DNA of 64,000 nt, taken from positions 1 to 64,000 of the forward strand of contig CAYFOM010000005.1 of the NCBI GenBank assembly GCA_964344765.1, in the 5' to 3' direction. Positions 52,169 through 61,449 of this stretch are shown here, piece by piece (within the stretch, counting starts at the first letter, position 1; every line of letters starts with the position of its first letter). The notes beneath the pieces are model-generated. The model saw only the letters and a program-made list of their open reading frames with translations, was not told the DNA's origin and ran no database searches. The stretch comes from JACNIZ01 sp964344765. GTDB lineage: Bacteria > Planctomycetota > UBA1135. The translations under genes and the position numbers were made by a program.

Positions 52169-53296
52169 ATGCAAAGAAACGCCCACAATGCGGAAGTTCA
52201 TAAACCCGGTACCGCTGCGCTGCAACGGACGTGTTGGGGTTCATTATGGCTGATTGCCGTTCTGATGGCCCTAACAGGTGCATGCGGCAAAGTGGAGACT
52301 GCGCCAGTGATCTTGGATTCGGGGCTGGAAATCGACCCGCTCCATCTCAGCCTTGAGCAGGTCACCTTTGGCGAAAGCACCACCGGTATTTTTCAGATTC
52401 GCAACACCTCGGACGAACCGAAGCGAATTATGCGAATTGGTCCGGCGAATTGCAGCTGCACGACCCTGACGCTGCATCTGCCCGATCGAGAGGGTTTTGA
52501 ACCGCGCCGCGTCAACGGCGGCCAACTTGACATAGAGCTGCAACCGCAGGAACGCGCCGAGTTGGAGGTGCTGTTCGACACTGCCCGCAATCGCCGGCCG
52601 ATCTCGCGGCGCACCGACTCCTTTGCCGTGATCGTCGAAGGCGCGCGCGGCGTCGGCTTGCAGTATTCGGTCGATGTTTGGACGCCGTTTTGGATGGAAC
52701 CGTGGGGCGTCGACTTGGGCCGGGTGGCTGCCACGGAACAGGCACGCGGATTTGCATCGATCAAAGCTCACGATGAAGATCATTTCGAGCTCATCGTTCC
52801 TGAAGAGGTGGACGGTTGGAAAATTGAGGTCAAACCCATTTCCAGCTCGGATGTTCGCGCATACAACATCGAGTTTCAAGCGCCCGAAGCGCTGCCGATC
52901 GGACCGTTCACCGTCTCCATTCCGGTGCGCACCGATTTGCAGCATTCGCCTCAGTTGACGCTGCAAATCATGGGCATCGCCACTCCCGACGTCGACTGGT
53001 CGCCGCGCAAGGTGGTGCTTAGACCCGATGAGGACGGCAAGGCTCAGGTTGAGGTCAGCGTCAGTTGCACCTCGCTGGAAAAGGAAATTGTGCTCGACAT
53101 GGCGGTGCTTTCGGGATTGCCGGATGGATTGGTAAAGGTGCGCACGCATGAATTGCAGCCCGGCAAGTCTTATCGTGTGTTATTAGATGTAGCGCAGCCC
53201 CCCGCCGAGCGTTTGCAAGGTGAGCTGTTGCTGCTACTCGAATCCGAGGACACGCCTCAAGTGCGCATCCCGGTCGTCGTCCTCCCCCGCCCTTAA
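52169..53296 (+). CDS. DUF1573-like lipoprotein
   Basis: 375 residues with an N-terminal lipoprotein signal (WLIAVLMALTGACGK). The first Ig-like domain shows the DUF1573 pattern (HLSLEQVTFGESTTGIFQIR, IGPANCSCTTLTL with the CSC pair, LQPQERAELEVLFDT). A second beta-sandwich follows (ELIVPEEVDGWKIEVKPISS). DUF1573 proteins are common in Planctomycetota and Bacteroidota and of unknown function. Ends 6 bp before the first sulfatase-like gene, suggesting an operon. Start 52169 (ATG) chosen; an upstream ATG at 52115 would add 18 basic residues. Confidence 0.8.
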   Translation: MQRNAHNAEVHKPGTAALQRTCWGSLWLIAVLMALTGACGKVETAPVILDSGLEIDPLHLSLEQVTFGESTTGIFQIRNTSDEPKRIMRIGPANCSCTTLTLHLPDREGFEPRRVNGGQLDIELQPQERAELEVLFDTARNRRPISRRTDSFAVIVEGARGVGLQYSVDVWTPFWMEPWGVDLGRVAATEQARGFASIKAHDEDHFELIVPEEVDGWKIEVKPISSSDVRAYNIEFQAPEALPIGPFTVSIPVRTDLQHSPQLTLQIMGIATPDVDWSPRKVVLRPDEDGKAQVEVSVSCTSLEKEIVLDMAVLSGLPDGLVKVRTHELQPGKSYRVLLDVAQPPAERLQGELLLLLESEDTPQVRIPVVVLPRP

Positions 53297-53302
53297 TGCT
53301 CG

Positions 53303-55057
53303 ATGAAGAGTGCCGAAAAATCCTCCTTCTTGTCTGCTCCGTGGATTGGAGCGGCTTTGTTGTGTGTTGCTTTCATTAGCTCTTGCGGTCAGGACGAATC
53401 TGAAAGTTCTGGCGGCGCGGCGAAGGGTAGCGGTGAAAACTACAACGTCGTGCTGATCAGCTTGGATTCGGTGCGCCAGGACCGGCTTGGGGTCTATGGG
53501 CACACGCCGCAGTACGCGCCGAACGTTCAAGTAACTCCGGTGATCGATCAACTTGGTGCCGAAGGCGTGGTTTTTGATCAATGTTGGTCGACCAGTTCGT
53601 GGACGCTGCCTTCGCACATGTCGGCGCTTACCGGTTTGAGCGATGCTGGCCATGGCGTCGTGCATGACTACATTAAGCTGGACCCTAAACGGCAAACGAT
53701 GGCCGAGCACTTTAAGGCCAACGGTTATCAAACTGCCGGTTTCTATAGCGGGCCTTATTTGGATCCGAAGTACGGCTTTGGCAAGGGTTTTGATTTTTAT
53801 GCTTCCGGCATGATGTCCGATGACGACATCGCCCGCGAAATGCAGAAATATTCCGATGCTAAAGCGGCGCGCGGCGAGGATCCGGTTTTAACGCAAATGG
53901 AAATCGTCAACCTGCGTGATCGGCTGTCGCACGAGGACATTACTTCACCGCGGATCAATGAGCTTGGCTTGGACTTTTTGGATATGGCCGAAGATCAGCC
54001 GTTCTTCTTGTTTCTGCATTATTTCGATGCGCATTACGACCACATTCCCGAAAAAATGGAAACGGGGTTGGGCAAGAAGTTTGATCCCAACTATGCCGGC
54101 AACTTTTCGCCGGACCGGTGGTACTTCAATGAGCAAGTACGTGTAGCTCTTGGGCAAGGTCGATACCGTCGGGTGATCAATGAACGCGACTTAGGTCACA
54201 TCAAAGCGATGTATGACGCCGAGATTCATTGGATTGACCGGCACGTCGGTCAAGTCGTCAATCGATTGAAGCAATTGGGCCTTTATGAAAACACCATCAT
54301 TGCGATCATGGCCGACCATGGCGACGAGTTCTTTGAACATGCCAACATTGGTCACCGAACGACCTTGTGGACCGAGGTGTGCAAAGTGCCGTTTGTGTTG
54401 CGCGTGCCCGGCAACTCGACGCCTGCCAAACGAGTAAGCAACAACATGCGCCTTTACGATTTGGCACCGAGCCTGGTCGACTATGCCGGCTTACCGCCAA
54501 TGGCTGAAGCCCAAGGGGTTTCGGTGCGCGAAATGGTCGACGACGACAATGCGGCTCCGCGCAATATGGTTTCGAGCCTGACCATGACCGGCCCGGCTGG
54601 ACAGGGACAATGGATTGCACAAACAACCGAGCTTTGGCGAGATCCGCGTTTCTCCATTCAACGAGTGATGCGCACCCAGCCATTTGCCGACGGGTCGACA
54701 CAGTTGCCCGGATTTAGCCAAGCCAAAGCATTCCCCAAATACGGTGGCGGCTATACGCACTACATGTTCTTCGACCGCAGCACTGATCCCGGCGAGTTAA
54801 AACCGTTACCGCTGACTCACCCCGAGTTCGCAGGTGCTTTGGAGCGATACATCGCCGAATCGCGCAAGTTGACTGCGTCACAGCAAGCGTTGCCGGCCTC
54901 CCATCCATCGGAACGCTGGCCTCAGGCAATGACGGAAGAAGAGATTCTTACCTTAGAGGCGCTGGGCTACACCGAAGCCGCTGAACGAGGGAGCTCGACC
55001 AACTATCGTCCTCCGCCATTCGCACCGTACCCGGCGCCGTTGAAATCGGGGTATTAG
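53303..55057 (+). CDS. Sulfatase/alkaline phosphatase-superfamily lipoprotein (Thr at nucleophile position)
   Basis: 584 residues. Lipoprotein signal (LCVAFISSCGQ), then an alkaline-phosphatase-like fold: metal-binding Asp in VVLISLDSVRQDRLGVYG, the nucleophile region CWSTSSWTLPSHMSALTGL, FFLFLHYFDAHYDH, and metal ligands IAIMADHGDEFFEHANIGH. True sulfatases have Cys or Ser in CxPSR; here the site is Thr in TLPSH, as in members that act as phosphotransferases or diesterases. So hydrolysis of sulfate esters is doubtful although the family name is usually applied. Tandem paralogue follows at 55059 with one base between. Likely acts on an envelope or extracellular substrate. Confidence 0.88.
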   Translation: MKSAEKSSFLSAPWIGAALLCVAFISSCGQDESESSGGAAKGSGENYNVVLISLDSVRQDRLGVYGHTPQYAPNVQVTPVIDQLGAEGVVFDQCWSTSSWTLPSHMSALTGLSDAGHGVVHDYIKLDPKRQTMAEHFKANGYQTAGFYSGPYLDPKYGFGKGFDFYASGMMSDDDIAREMQKYSDAKAARGEDPVLTQMEIVNLRDRLSHEDITSPRINELGLDFLDMAEDQPFFLFLHYFDAHYDHIPEKMETGLGKKFDPNYAGNFSPDRWYFNEQVRVALGQGRYRRVINERDLGHIKAMYDAEIHWIDRHVGQVVNRLKQLGLYENTIIAIMADHGDEFFEHANIGHRTTLWTEVCKVPFVLRVPGNSTPAKRVSNNMRLYDLAPSLVDYAGLPPMAEAQGVSVREMVDDDNAAPRNMVSSLTMTGPAGQGQWIAQTTELWRDPRFSIQRVMRTQPFADGSTQLPGFSQAKAFPKYGGGYTHYMFFDRSTDPGELKPLPLTHPEFAGALERYIAESRKLTASQQALPASHPSERWPQAMTEEEILTLEALGYTEAAERGSSTNYRPPPFAPYPAPLKSGY

Positions 55058-55058
55058 C

Positions 55059-56741
55059 ATGCCGGATTTGCATCGGCTGCTTGCGGGAATTTTTTGCTTG
55101 CTGCTGGCGGGCTGTGGCGAAAGCGAGCCGCAGCAAAACGAGGCGGCGGCGTCAAACGGTGCGGTCAAAAACCTGCTCGTCATTTCGATCGACTCGTTGC
55201 GCACCGATCACACCGGCGTTTATGGATATCGGCCACTGTTTACACCCGACCAATCGACGACCCCCGAGTTAGATCGTTTGGCGCTGCGCTCGTTGGTCTT
55301 TGATCAGGCGTGGACCAGCACTTCGTGGACTTTGCCGGCTCATGGTTCGTTGTTCACCGGCTTGGACGACATCGGCCATGGCGTGGTTAACGAAGCTTTT
55401 GTTTTGGACCCAGCACAGCAAACTCTGGCCGAGTATTTGACCGACTCTGGCTATCGCTGTTACGGCGTCTATAGCGGCCCCTTTTTGAAACCGGCTTGGG
55501 GATTTGGCCGAGGCTTTGAACGCTATGAATCGGCGATGATGACCCGTGCGCAGCTGGAAGGCGAAATGGCGCAATGGATCAAGGGTCAAGTGGAGGCCGG
55601 GTTTGCCGAACCCACCGCCGAGGAGGTTCAGGCGGTCAAGGATTATGTCACCCTTTGGGATGTAACCTCGCCGCGCGTCAACCGCAGAGCCAAACGCGTA
55701 TTGGAAGAAGTCGCGCAATCGGATCAGCCGTTCTTTCTGTTTTTGCACTACTACGACGTGCATTACGATTATGTGCCTGGGCGCGGTCATCCCAGTTTAA
55801 AAACAAAGTTTGATCCGGATTACACCGGCGTCATGACCGGTCAGGATTGGCACGGGAATTTGGCGGTACGTAATCCCGAGCCGCCGTACGAGCGCCGCAT
55901 TGGTGAACGCGATTTGCAACACGTCGAAGCGTTGTATGACGGCGAGATTTATTGGGTGGATCAGCACATCGGCAAGATCTTGGATGAGTTGCGACGCTTG
56001 GATTTGGCCGACAACACCGTCGTAGCCGTGGTCAGCGATCATGGCGAAGAGTTTTTTGATCACGGTGACATCGGCCACCGCATTTCGCTATTCCCCGAGC
56101 TCAATCACATGATGTTCATGCTGCACGTGCCGGGGCGATTCGGTAAACCGATGCGCAGTCAGCAAATGGCCGGCATGATGGACGTCGCCCCAACGTTGAT
56201 CGAAGCAATCGGCCTGCCGACGCCTTGGGCGCAGCCGATGGGGCATTCCTTGCTTTCGACGAAACCGGCCACCGCTGCCGCTGGGGTTTTCAGTCACCTG
56301 CTGGTGAACACTGCTCAAGGACTGCGATTGGTCGAATGCTGGCGCGGACCGCGCTTCACCGTGATGCGGCCGTTCACGATGGATCCGCGCGATACGGAGT
56401 ACATCCGTTTGGTGCAGCGACGTTTTCCCAACAATACGCCGGCTTATTACGTTTACGATCGCGAGCAAGACCCGAACGAATTGAAGCCCATTCCGCCGAC
56501 GCACGCTGCATATTTGCATGCCGTCACCAAGATGGCACAGGATTTTGAGCGCCAAGATCAGGCGCGGAAGAAGATTCAATTATCCGACTTCCAGCTGCGG
56601 TCGTCGCTCAACGTCACCGGCGAGCAGGAGCAGAAGGAGTTGCAAGCGCTGGGTTACGCCGACCCCCATCACCCGTTGCGCGATGAGGGCGACTTGCTTC
56701 CGTTGGCGCCGTTGCCGTTGCCGGAAATCCCTAAGCAATAA
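55059..56741 (+). CDS. Sulfatase-superfamily lipoprotein, tandem paralogue
   Basis: 560 residues. Lipobox LAGC (IFCLLLAGCGESEPQQ), then LLVISIDSLRTDHTGVYG, the nucleophile region TSTSWTLPAHGSLFTGL with Thr again and Ala replacing the usual Ser of PSR, FFLFLHYYDVHYDYVPG, and VAVVSDHGEEFFDHGDIGH. Shares the whole length and many segments with the preceding gene, so a recent-looking tandem duplication followed by divergence is inferred. It begins one base after the upstream stop. The 3' end abuts tyrS with no gap (convergent). Confidence 0.88.
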   Translation: MPDLHRLLAGIFCLLLAGCGESEPQQNEAAASNGAVKNLLVISIDSLRTDHTGVYGYRPLFTPDQSTTPELDRLALRSLVFDQAWTSTSWTLPAHGSLFTGLDDIGHGVVNEAFVLDPAQQTLAEYLTDSGYRCYGVYSGPFLKPAWGFGRGFERYESAMMTRAQLEGEMAQWIKGQVEAGFAEPTAEEVQAVKDYVTLWDVTSPRVNRRAKRVLEEVAQSDQPFFLFLHYYDVHYDYVPGRGHPSLKTKFDPDYTGVMTGQDWHGNLAVRNPEPPYERRIGERDLQHVEALYDGEIYWVDQHIGKILDELRRLDLADNTVVAVVSDHGEEFFDHGDIGHRISLFPELNHMMFMLHVPGRFGKPMRSQQMAGMMDVAPTLIEAIGLPTPWAQPMGHSLLSTKPATAAAGVFSHLLVNTAQGLRLVECWRGPRFTVMRPFTMDPRDTEYIRLVQRRFPNNTPAYYVYDREQDPNELKPIPPTHAAYLHAVTKMAQDFERQDQARKKIQLSDFQLRSSLNVTGEQEQKELQALGYADPHHPLRDEGDLLPLAPLPLPEIPKQ

Positions 56742-57944
56742 TTATTCGGCCGATACTTTGACGAAACGGCGCTTGCCGGCTTGCAGCAACAATTCCACTC
56801 CGGCGACAACTTCGATTTGACGGTTGGGATCGCTTTGCACTTCGCCGTCCAAACGAACACCACCACCTTTAATCAAGCGCCGCGCTTCGGAAGTCGACTT
56901 GCACAATCCGGCATCTTTCATCAAATTCGGCAGCGCTAAGGATTGACTAGGCAGTGCAACCTCAGGGATGTCCTGCGGCAATTCTTTCTGCTTAAAGCGG
57001 CGGGTGAATTCCTCGGCGGCTGCGTCGGCAGCTTCGGCGCCATGGATTTCGGCACAGACCTCCCACGCCAACTTGCCCTTGGCCTCACGCGGATGGCCGC
57101 CCAACCACTTCTGCGCTTCTTCATCGCTAAGCTCCGTCACCATGCGGAACCAATCCGGCATGACCTCGTCGCTTAGGCTCATCACCTTGCCGTACATGTC
57201 ATCCGAACCGGCATTCAACGGTACGTGGTTGCCGTAGGTTTTGCTCATTTTGCGGCCATCGGTGCCAAGCAACAGCGGTGTGGTTAAACAAATCTGCGGT
57301 CGCTGGTTATTGCGTTCCTGCAGCAATCGTCCCATGTGCAAGTTGAACAACTGATCGTTGCCGCCCAACTCGACGTCGGACTCCAACATCACCGAGTCCC
57401 AACCCTGCATCAATGGGTACATCATTTCATGCAGGTGAATCGGTAGGCGGTTTTCCATGCGCTTTTGGAAATCGTCGCGCTCCAACATACGGGCGACGGT
57501 TCCGCGACCGAGCAAGCGCAGCGCATCGAAGAAGTCCATGCCGCCGAACCACTCACTGTTGCGCCGGATTTCGCAAGCACCCTCGGACAAATCCAAAATA
57601 GTGCCAATTTGATCCAAGTAAGTTTCGGCGTTGTGCGCGACCTCTTCCTCGGATAGCGGTGGACGTTGCTCGTTGCGGCCGGTCGGGTCGCCCAGTCGGG
57701 CGGTGGCGTCGCCGAGCAGCAGAATCGGCATGTGGCCCATGCGTTGGAACAAACGCAAGACTCGGATCGGCACCGAGTGACCGATGTGCACATCGGTGAA
57801 AGTGGGATCGATGCCGAACTTAATCCGAAGCGGGGTTTTGCTTTCGGCCGCTTTGGCCAAGCGCTTCTCCAATTCTTCTTCGGTAATCAGATCGGAAGCC
57901 AAGCGCTTGAGCTGGGCGACCGCTTGTTGAGGGGTGAGGTCCAT
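56742..57944 (-). CDS. tyrS: Tyrosyl-tRNA synthetase
   Basis: 400 residues from ATG 57944 (MDLTPQQAVAQLKRLASDLI). Class I signature DVHIGHSVPIRVLRLFQ (HIGH), GDATARLGDPTGRNEQR, GGNDQLFNLHMGRLLQE, and RKMSKTYGNHVPLN (KMSKS-like). A C-terminal S4-type RNA-binding domain is present (LIKGGGVRLDGEVQSDPN). Start and the preceding lipoprotein stop share one base (TGATG), so translation is probably coupled; this supports 57944 over the start 10 residues upstream. Confidence 0.96.
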   Translation of the reverse strand: MDLTPQQAVAQLKRLASDLITEEELEKRLAKAAESKTPLRIKFGIDPTFTDVHIGHSVPIRVLRLFQRMGHMPILLLGDATARLGDPTGRNEQRPPLSEEEVAHNAETYLDQIGTILDLSEGACEIRRNSEWFGGMDFFDALRLLGRGTVARMLERDDFQKRMENRLPIHLHEMMYPLMQGWDSVMLESDVELGGNDQLFNLHMGRLLQERNNQRPQICLTTPLLLGTDGRKMSKTYGNHVPLNAGSDDMYGKVMSLSDEVMPDWFRMVTELSDEEAQKWLGGHPREAKGKLAWEVCAEIHGAEAADAAAEEFTRRFKQKELPQDIPEVALPSQSLALPNLMKDAGLCKSTSEARRLIKGGGVRLDGEVQSDPNRQIEVVAGVELLLQAGKRRFVKVSAE

Positions 57945-58849
57945 CACGACCCCCCCATTCTGGCTTCCTCCCACCAGTCCTTCCAGAGCAGAACGTGTTC
58001 GCCGAAATCACGGCCGGTCAAATAGCGCAACGCCGCCATCATCGTGTCGGTGCGGCGCACGCTGGGCGCGGTTTCCAGATTGGTGACCAGCAGGTTGATT
58101 GCGTCTTTGCGCTTGCTGCGCGGCAACAGCGCGGCGCAAACCAGAAGGTGGCGGTCGACCTGCGGATCAGCAATCGAAATCAACCGCTCCAAGTTGGCAT
58201 ACGGCGTATCGGCCAAGCTTTGCCAATTGCCAGGCAACACCAACAGCCGCTTGCCGCGAATCGGAATGGTCGGCACCGGAAACTCTTCGCCATCCATCTG
58301 TAAACCATCGCAACGCAGCAACGCGGTCAAGCTCAAACGCCAAACGGCAGCCGGCTCGCCTTTCTGGCCGACGGGCAGGTCAACCGGATAGCGAATTTCC
58401 TGGCCTTCGGCAAAGTCCAGCAAGCGATCAAAGCTGGCAACGTGCTTGCGATGGAGCACTTCGCTGGAAGCAAAGGGCATCCAGCGCTCGACTCGCCAAC
58501 TGAACTCAATCATGAAACCACTTGGTGGTTCGATGACGGTGAAGTTCTGGCCAAATGGGTTGTTCAAAACCACCTCGGCGGCGATGACGTCGCCGAAGGT
58601 ATGCGGACCGGAGGGAACCTCCAGCCGCCATTGCGAAGCGAGTTGTTGCTGCAAAACCTTGCCGCGCAACACCTGAATCCCAACTTCAGTATTGGCATTC
58701 AGCGAAGCTTCTTCGACAGGATCCTCTTCGGGGGCCAGCCAAGCGCATCCGCCTAGCCCGCCGGCCAGAACCAGCATCATGCAAACGAAGACAGCCCGGG
58801 CCAAAAAGCCCGGGCTGTGATCGTTGACTGTGAGTACAGACAATTTCAT
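57944..58849 (-). CDS. Lipoprotein of unknown function
   Basis: 301 residues. Lipobox GGC after a hydrophobic stretch (CMMLVLAGGLGGCAWLAPEE), then a beta-rich part (VVLNNPFGQNFTVIEPPSGF, MIEFSWRVERWMPFASSEVL) that looks Ig-like and a C-terminal helical segment with HEAT-like spacing (LVTNLETAPSVRRTDTMMAA). No family recognised. The first 23 residues to the Met-Met pair overlap a hairpin that may terminate rpsA, so the real start could be near 58780. Located between rpsA and tyrS on the same strand. Confidence 0.72.
   Translation of the reverse strand: MKLSVLTVNDHSPGFLARAVFVCMMLVLAGGLGGCAWLAPEEDPVEEASLNANTEVGIQVLRGKVLQQQLASQWRLEVPSGPHTFGDVIAAEVVLNNPFGQNFTVIEPPSGFMIEFSWRVERWMPFASSEVLHRKHVASFDRLLDFAEGQEIRYPVDLPVGQKGEPAAVWRLSLTALLRCDGLQMDGEEFPVPTIPIRGKRLLVLPGNWQSLADTPYANLERLISIADPQVDRHLLVCAALLPRSKRKDAINLLVTNLETAPSVRRTDTMMAALRYLTGRDFGEHVLLWKDWWEEARMGGS
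58792..58817 (-). terminator. Hairpin after rpsA, overlapping the lipoprotein N-terminus
   Basis: A perfect 9-bp stem (CAGCCCGGG at 58792-58800 with CCCGGGCTG at 58809-58817) has a T-rich loop on the minus strand but only a weak T run after it (TCTTCGTTT). It is 38 nt past the rpsA stop and inside the first codons of the lipoprotein frame, so it could attenuate downstream expression rather than end transcription fully. Confidence 0.4.
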
Positions 58850-58854
58850 GAAGC

Positions 58855-60651
58855 TTAGGCGTCAGCCGGCTTCTCCGTTTCAGCGTCGCCAGCGGCTTCG
58901 GCCGGTGCTTCCGCAGCGGCTTCCTCAGCAGCAGCCTTACGAGCGGCTTTGCGAGCAGCCTTCTTGGCCTTGGCTTCCTCGAACTTGGTGCGGATCTCGT
59001 CGTTCTCCTCGAAGTCGGCGTGGATGAACGACAGACCGATGCGCTCTTCGCCACAGTCGACGCGGACCACGCGAACCTCGACCTTGAGGCCAGGAATGCA
59101 GTGGTTTTCCGGATCGGACTGCCACTCGTGCGGCACCGTCGAGTAATGCAGGAAGGCTTCCAGGTCTTCTTCCAGCTGGATGAAGCAACCAGCGGAGATG
59201 GCCTTGGTCAACGTACCGGCGATCATGTCGCCGACGTGGTAGTTGGCCGGAATGTAATCTTCCCACGGGTTGCGGGTCAGCTGCTTCATACCCAGCGAGA
59301 TGCGTTGCTTCTCGCGGTCGACCGCCAACACCACGCACTGGATGCGATCGCCCTTGCGCACGACCTCGGACGGGTGCTGAACCTTGCGGGTCCAGTGGAA
59401 GTCGGTGTTGTGCAGCAGGCCGTCGATGCCCTCTTCGATCTCGACGAATGCGCCGTACGAAGCCAGGTTCTTGACGGTAGCCTCGATGACGGTACCCGGA
59501 GCGTAAGCTTCGGCGATCTCGTCCCAAGGGTTGCCTTCGACCTCACGCAGCGACAACGACATTTCCTTCTTCTCGAAGTCGATGTCCTTGACGAACACGT
59601 CCAGTTCCTGACCGCGCTCGAATTCGGCTTCCGGGTTCGGGTTCTGACGTGCCCAGCTGAGCTCGGTAACGTGAACCAGGCCTTCGACACCAGGCTCCAA
59701 CTCGACGAACAAACCGTAAGGCATGATGTTCGCGATGCGGCCCTTGTGCACGGTGCTGATCGGGTAACGCTCTTCGATCTTCTCCCACGGGTCCTTGGTC
59801 AGGGCCTTCAGGGACAGCGCGACGCGGTTGTGATCGCGGTCGATCTTCAGAATCATCACGTCGAGCTTGTCGCCAATCTTGACCATTTCGCGCGGATGCT
59901 TGATCCGGCCGAAGGTCATGTCGGTGATGTGCAGCAGACCGTCCATGCCGCCGAGGTCGACGAATGCACCGAAGTCGGCAATGTTCTTGACCTCGCCCTC
60001 GCGGACCTGGCCTTCTTCGATCTCTGCCAGCAAGGTGGCACGCTTCTCGGCGCGCTCCTCTTCCAGCAGCTGACGGCGCGAAACAACGATGTTCTTGCGC
60101 TCCAAGTCGATCTTGACGATCTTGGCGCGAATGGTCCGACCAATGAAGTCGCCCGGCTCCGGCGTGCGGCGCAGGTCGATCTGAGAGGAAGGCATGAAGA
60201 CCAGGACGCCGTCGACGTCGATCAACAAGCCACCTTTGATCTTCTTCTTGACCTCGCCTTCGATCACGTTGTCGACTTCGTAGAAGTCGATGACCTTGGC
60301 CCAGGCGCGTTCGCGGTCGGCTTCGCGCTTGGATACGGCGGGTACGTTGGTGGCGCGGTCATCCCCACGGTAGTAGACCTCGAAGGTGTCGCCGACGGAC
60401 GGCATTGCATCTTCGAATTCTTCGTAAGGGATCGGTGCTTCAGCTTTGCCGCCGATGTCTACCAGCACGCGTTGGCGGCTGTCATCGAGGGAAAGCACGG
60501 TGGCGGAAACAATTTGGTCACGCTCGACGTCACCGGTCGAGTCTCCAATTGCACTGGAGACATCGGTGTCGGTGCCGAGAATGGCAGCGAGTTCCTGTTC
60601 GAGAGCCGCGTCGTCGATTGAGAAGCGGCGGATGGTGTCTTTGGAAGCCAT
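58855..60651 (-). CDS. rpsA: 30S ribosomal protein S1
   Basis: 598 residues with six S1 OB-fold repeats, e.g. VRRQLLEEERAEKRA boundary, GEVKNIADFGAFVDLGGMDG, GRIANIMPYGLFVELEPGVE, ATVKNLASYGAFVEIEEGID, and a closing repeat GTLTKAISAGCFIQLEEDLE. The last 55 residues are an Ala/Lys/Glu-rich tail (KAKKAARKAARKAAAEEAAA). Mediates mRNA binding at the ribosome, important where Shine-Dalgarno sequences are weak, as they seem to be throughout this window. 67 bp after cmk, the classical cmk-rpsA pairing. Confidence 0.97.
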   Translation of the reverse strand: MASKDTIRRFSIDDAALEQELAAILGTDTDVSSAIGDSTGDVERDQIVSATVLSLDDSRQRVLVDIGGKAEAPIPYEEFEDAMPSVGDTFEVYYRGDDRATNVPAVSKREADRERAWAKVIDFYEVDNVIEGEVKKKIKGGLLIDVDGVLVFMPSSQIDLRRTPEPGDFIGRTIRAKIVKIDLERKNIVVSRRQLLEEERAEKRATLLAEIEEGQVREGEVKNIADFGAFVDLGGMDGLLHITDMTFGRIKHPREMVKIGDKLDVMILKIDRDHNRVALSLKALTKDPWEKIEERYPISTVHKGRIANIMPYGLFVELEPGVEGLVHVTELSWARQNPNPEAEFERGQELDVFVKDIDFEKKEMSLSLREVEGNPWDEIAEAYAPGTVIEATVKNLASYGAFVEIEEGIDGLLHNTDFHWTRKVQHPSEVVRKGDRIQCVVLAVDREKQRISLGMKQLTRNPWEDYIPANYHVGDMIAGTLTKAISAGCFIQLEEDLEAFLHYSTVPHEWQSDPENHCIPGLKVEVRVVRVDCGEERIGLSFIHADFEENDEIRTKFEEAKAKKAARKAARKAAAEEAAAEAPAEAAGDAETEKPADA

Positions 60652-60718
60652 AAAGGCGGGATGGGTTAGTAGGCCGGTGAATGTCGGGCAGAGCCTGCGA
60701 GTGGAAGAGTGATGCGAC

Positions 60719-61414
60719 TTAGGCCGCAGTCAACTCCCCCGCCCACAAAAGAAGGCGCCGGATCGCTTCTTCGACGGTAACGGTTTCGTTGTTCAGCACC
60801 CGGTCACCTTCGCGGATCTGGGGTGCGGCTTCTCCGCGCGCTTGATCGCGTTGATCGCGATCGCGCAGAGCCGCCAGGGTGGATGCAAAATCCACCGAAA
60901 GTCCAGCTTGTTGTTGTTGCTCGAACCGCCGTTGCGCACGAACTTCGACCGGCACTTCGACGAACACCTTCAACGACGCATCGGGGAAGATGATCGAGCC
61001 GGCATCGCGGCCGTCGGCGACTACACCGAGAATGTCGGGTAGTTCGCGCAGTTGACGCATGCGCAGATTGAGCGCATCGCGTACCTCGAGATGGTCGGCG
61101 AGCAGCGACACTGCGCGGTCGATCGCCGGCGTGCGCAACTCTTGATCGAGGACTTGACCATCGACCATGACCATGCCGTCGGGACGGCAGCTGAGTTCAA
61201 GCTGGGAAAGAACGGGAAGGATGCTCCGCGGGTCGGCCGGATCGCCGTTGCGCTCGACCACCGCCCAAGTCAGGGCGCGGTACCAAGCACCGCTGTCCAA
61301 GTAGGCCCACCCAAGCTCAACAGCCAGCTTGCGAGCCAGCGTGCTTTTGCCCGAGCCGGACAGCCCATCCAAGGTGATGACGGGTCTTTTTTGCGAAGGG
61401 GGACCACCGGACAT
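60719..61414 (-). CDS. cmk: Cytidylate kinase
   Basis: 231 residues from ATG 61414. P-loop ITLDGLSGSGKSTLARKLAV, CMP-binding YLDSGAWYRALTWAVVERNG (Y-D-S-G-x-x-Y-R), VVADGRDAGSIIFPDASLKV (D-G-R-D) and a lid with Arg-rich ALRDRDQRDQARGEAAP. Phosphorylates CMP/dCMP. A TTG at 61453 would overlap the lpxH stop as TTGA and add 13 residues; the ATG start is slightly preferred. Followed by rpsA, a neighbourhood conserved across many bacteria. Confidence 0.95.
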   Translation of the reverse strand: MSGGPPSQKRPVITLDGLSGSGKSTLARKLAVELGWAYLDSGAWYRALTWAVVERNGDPADPRSILPVLSQLELSCRPDGMVMVDGQVLDQELRTPAIDRAVSLLADHLEVRDALNLRMRQLRELPDILGVVADGRDAGSIIFPDASLKVFVEVPVEVRAQRRFEQQQQAGLSVDFASTLAALRDRDQRDQARGEAAPQIREGDRVLNNETVTVEEAIRRLLLWAGELTAA

Positions 61415-61449
61415 GGAGCAGACAAATTCTAGGCGAATACGCCCTCCGG

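Noticed and set aside
59020..60621. A 533-codon plus-strand open frame opposite rpsA
   Set aside because: rpsA on the minus strand is unmistakable with six S1 repeats; the antisense frame is a codon-bias shadow with no domain.
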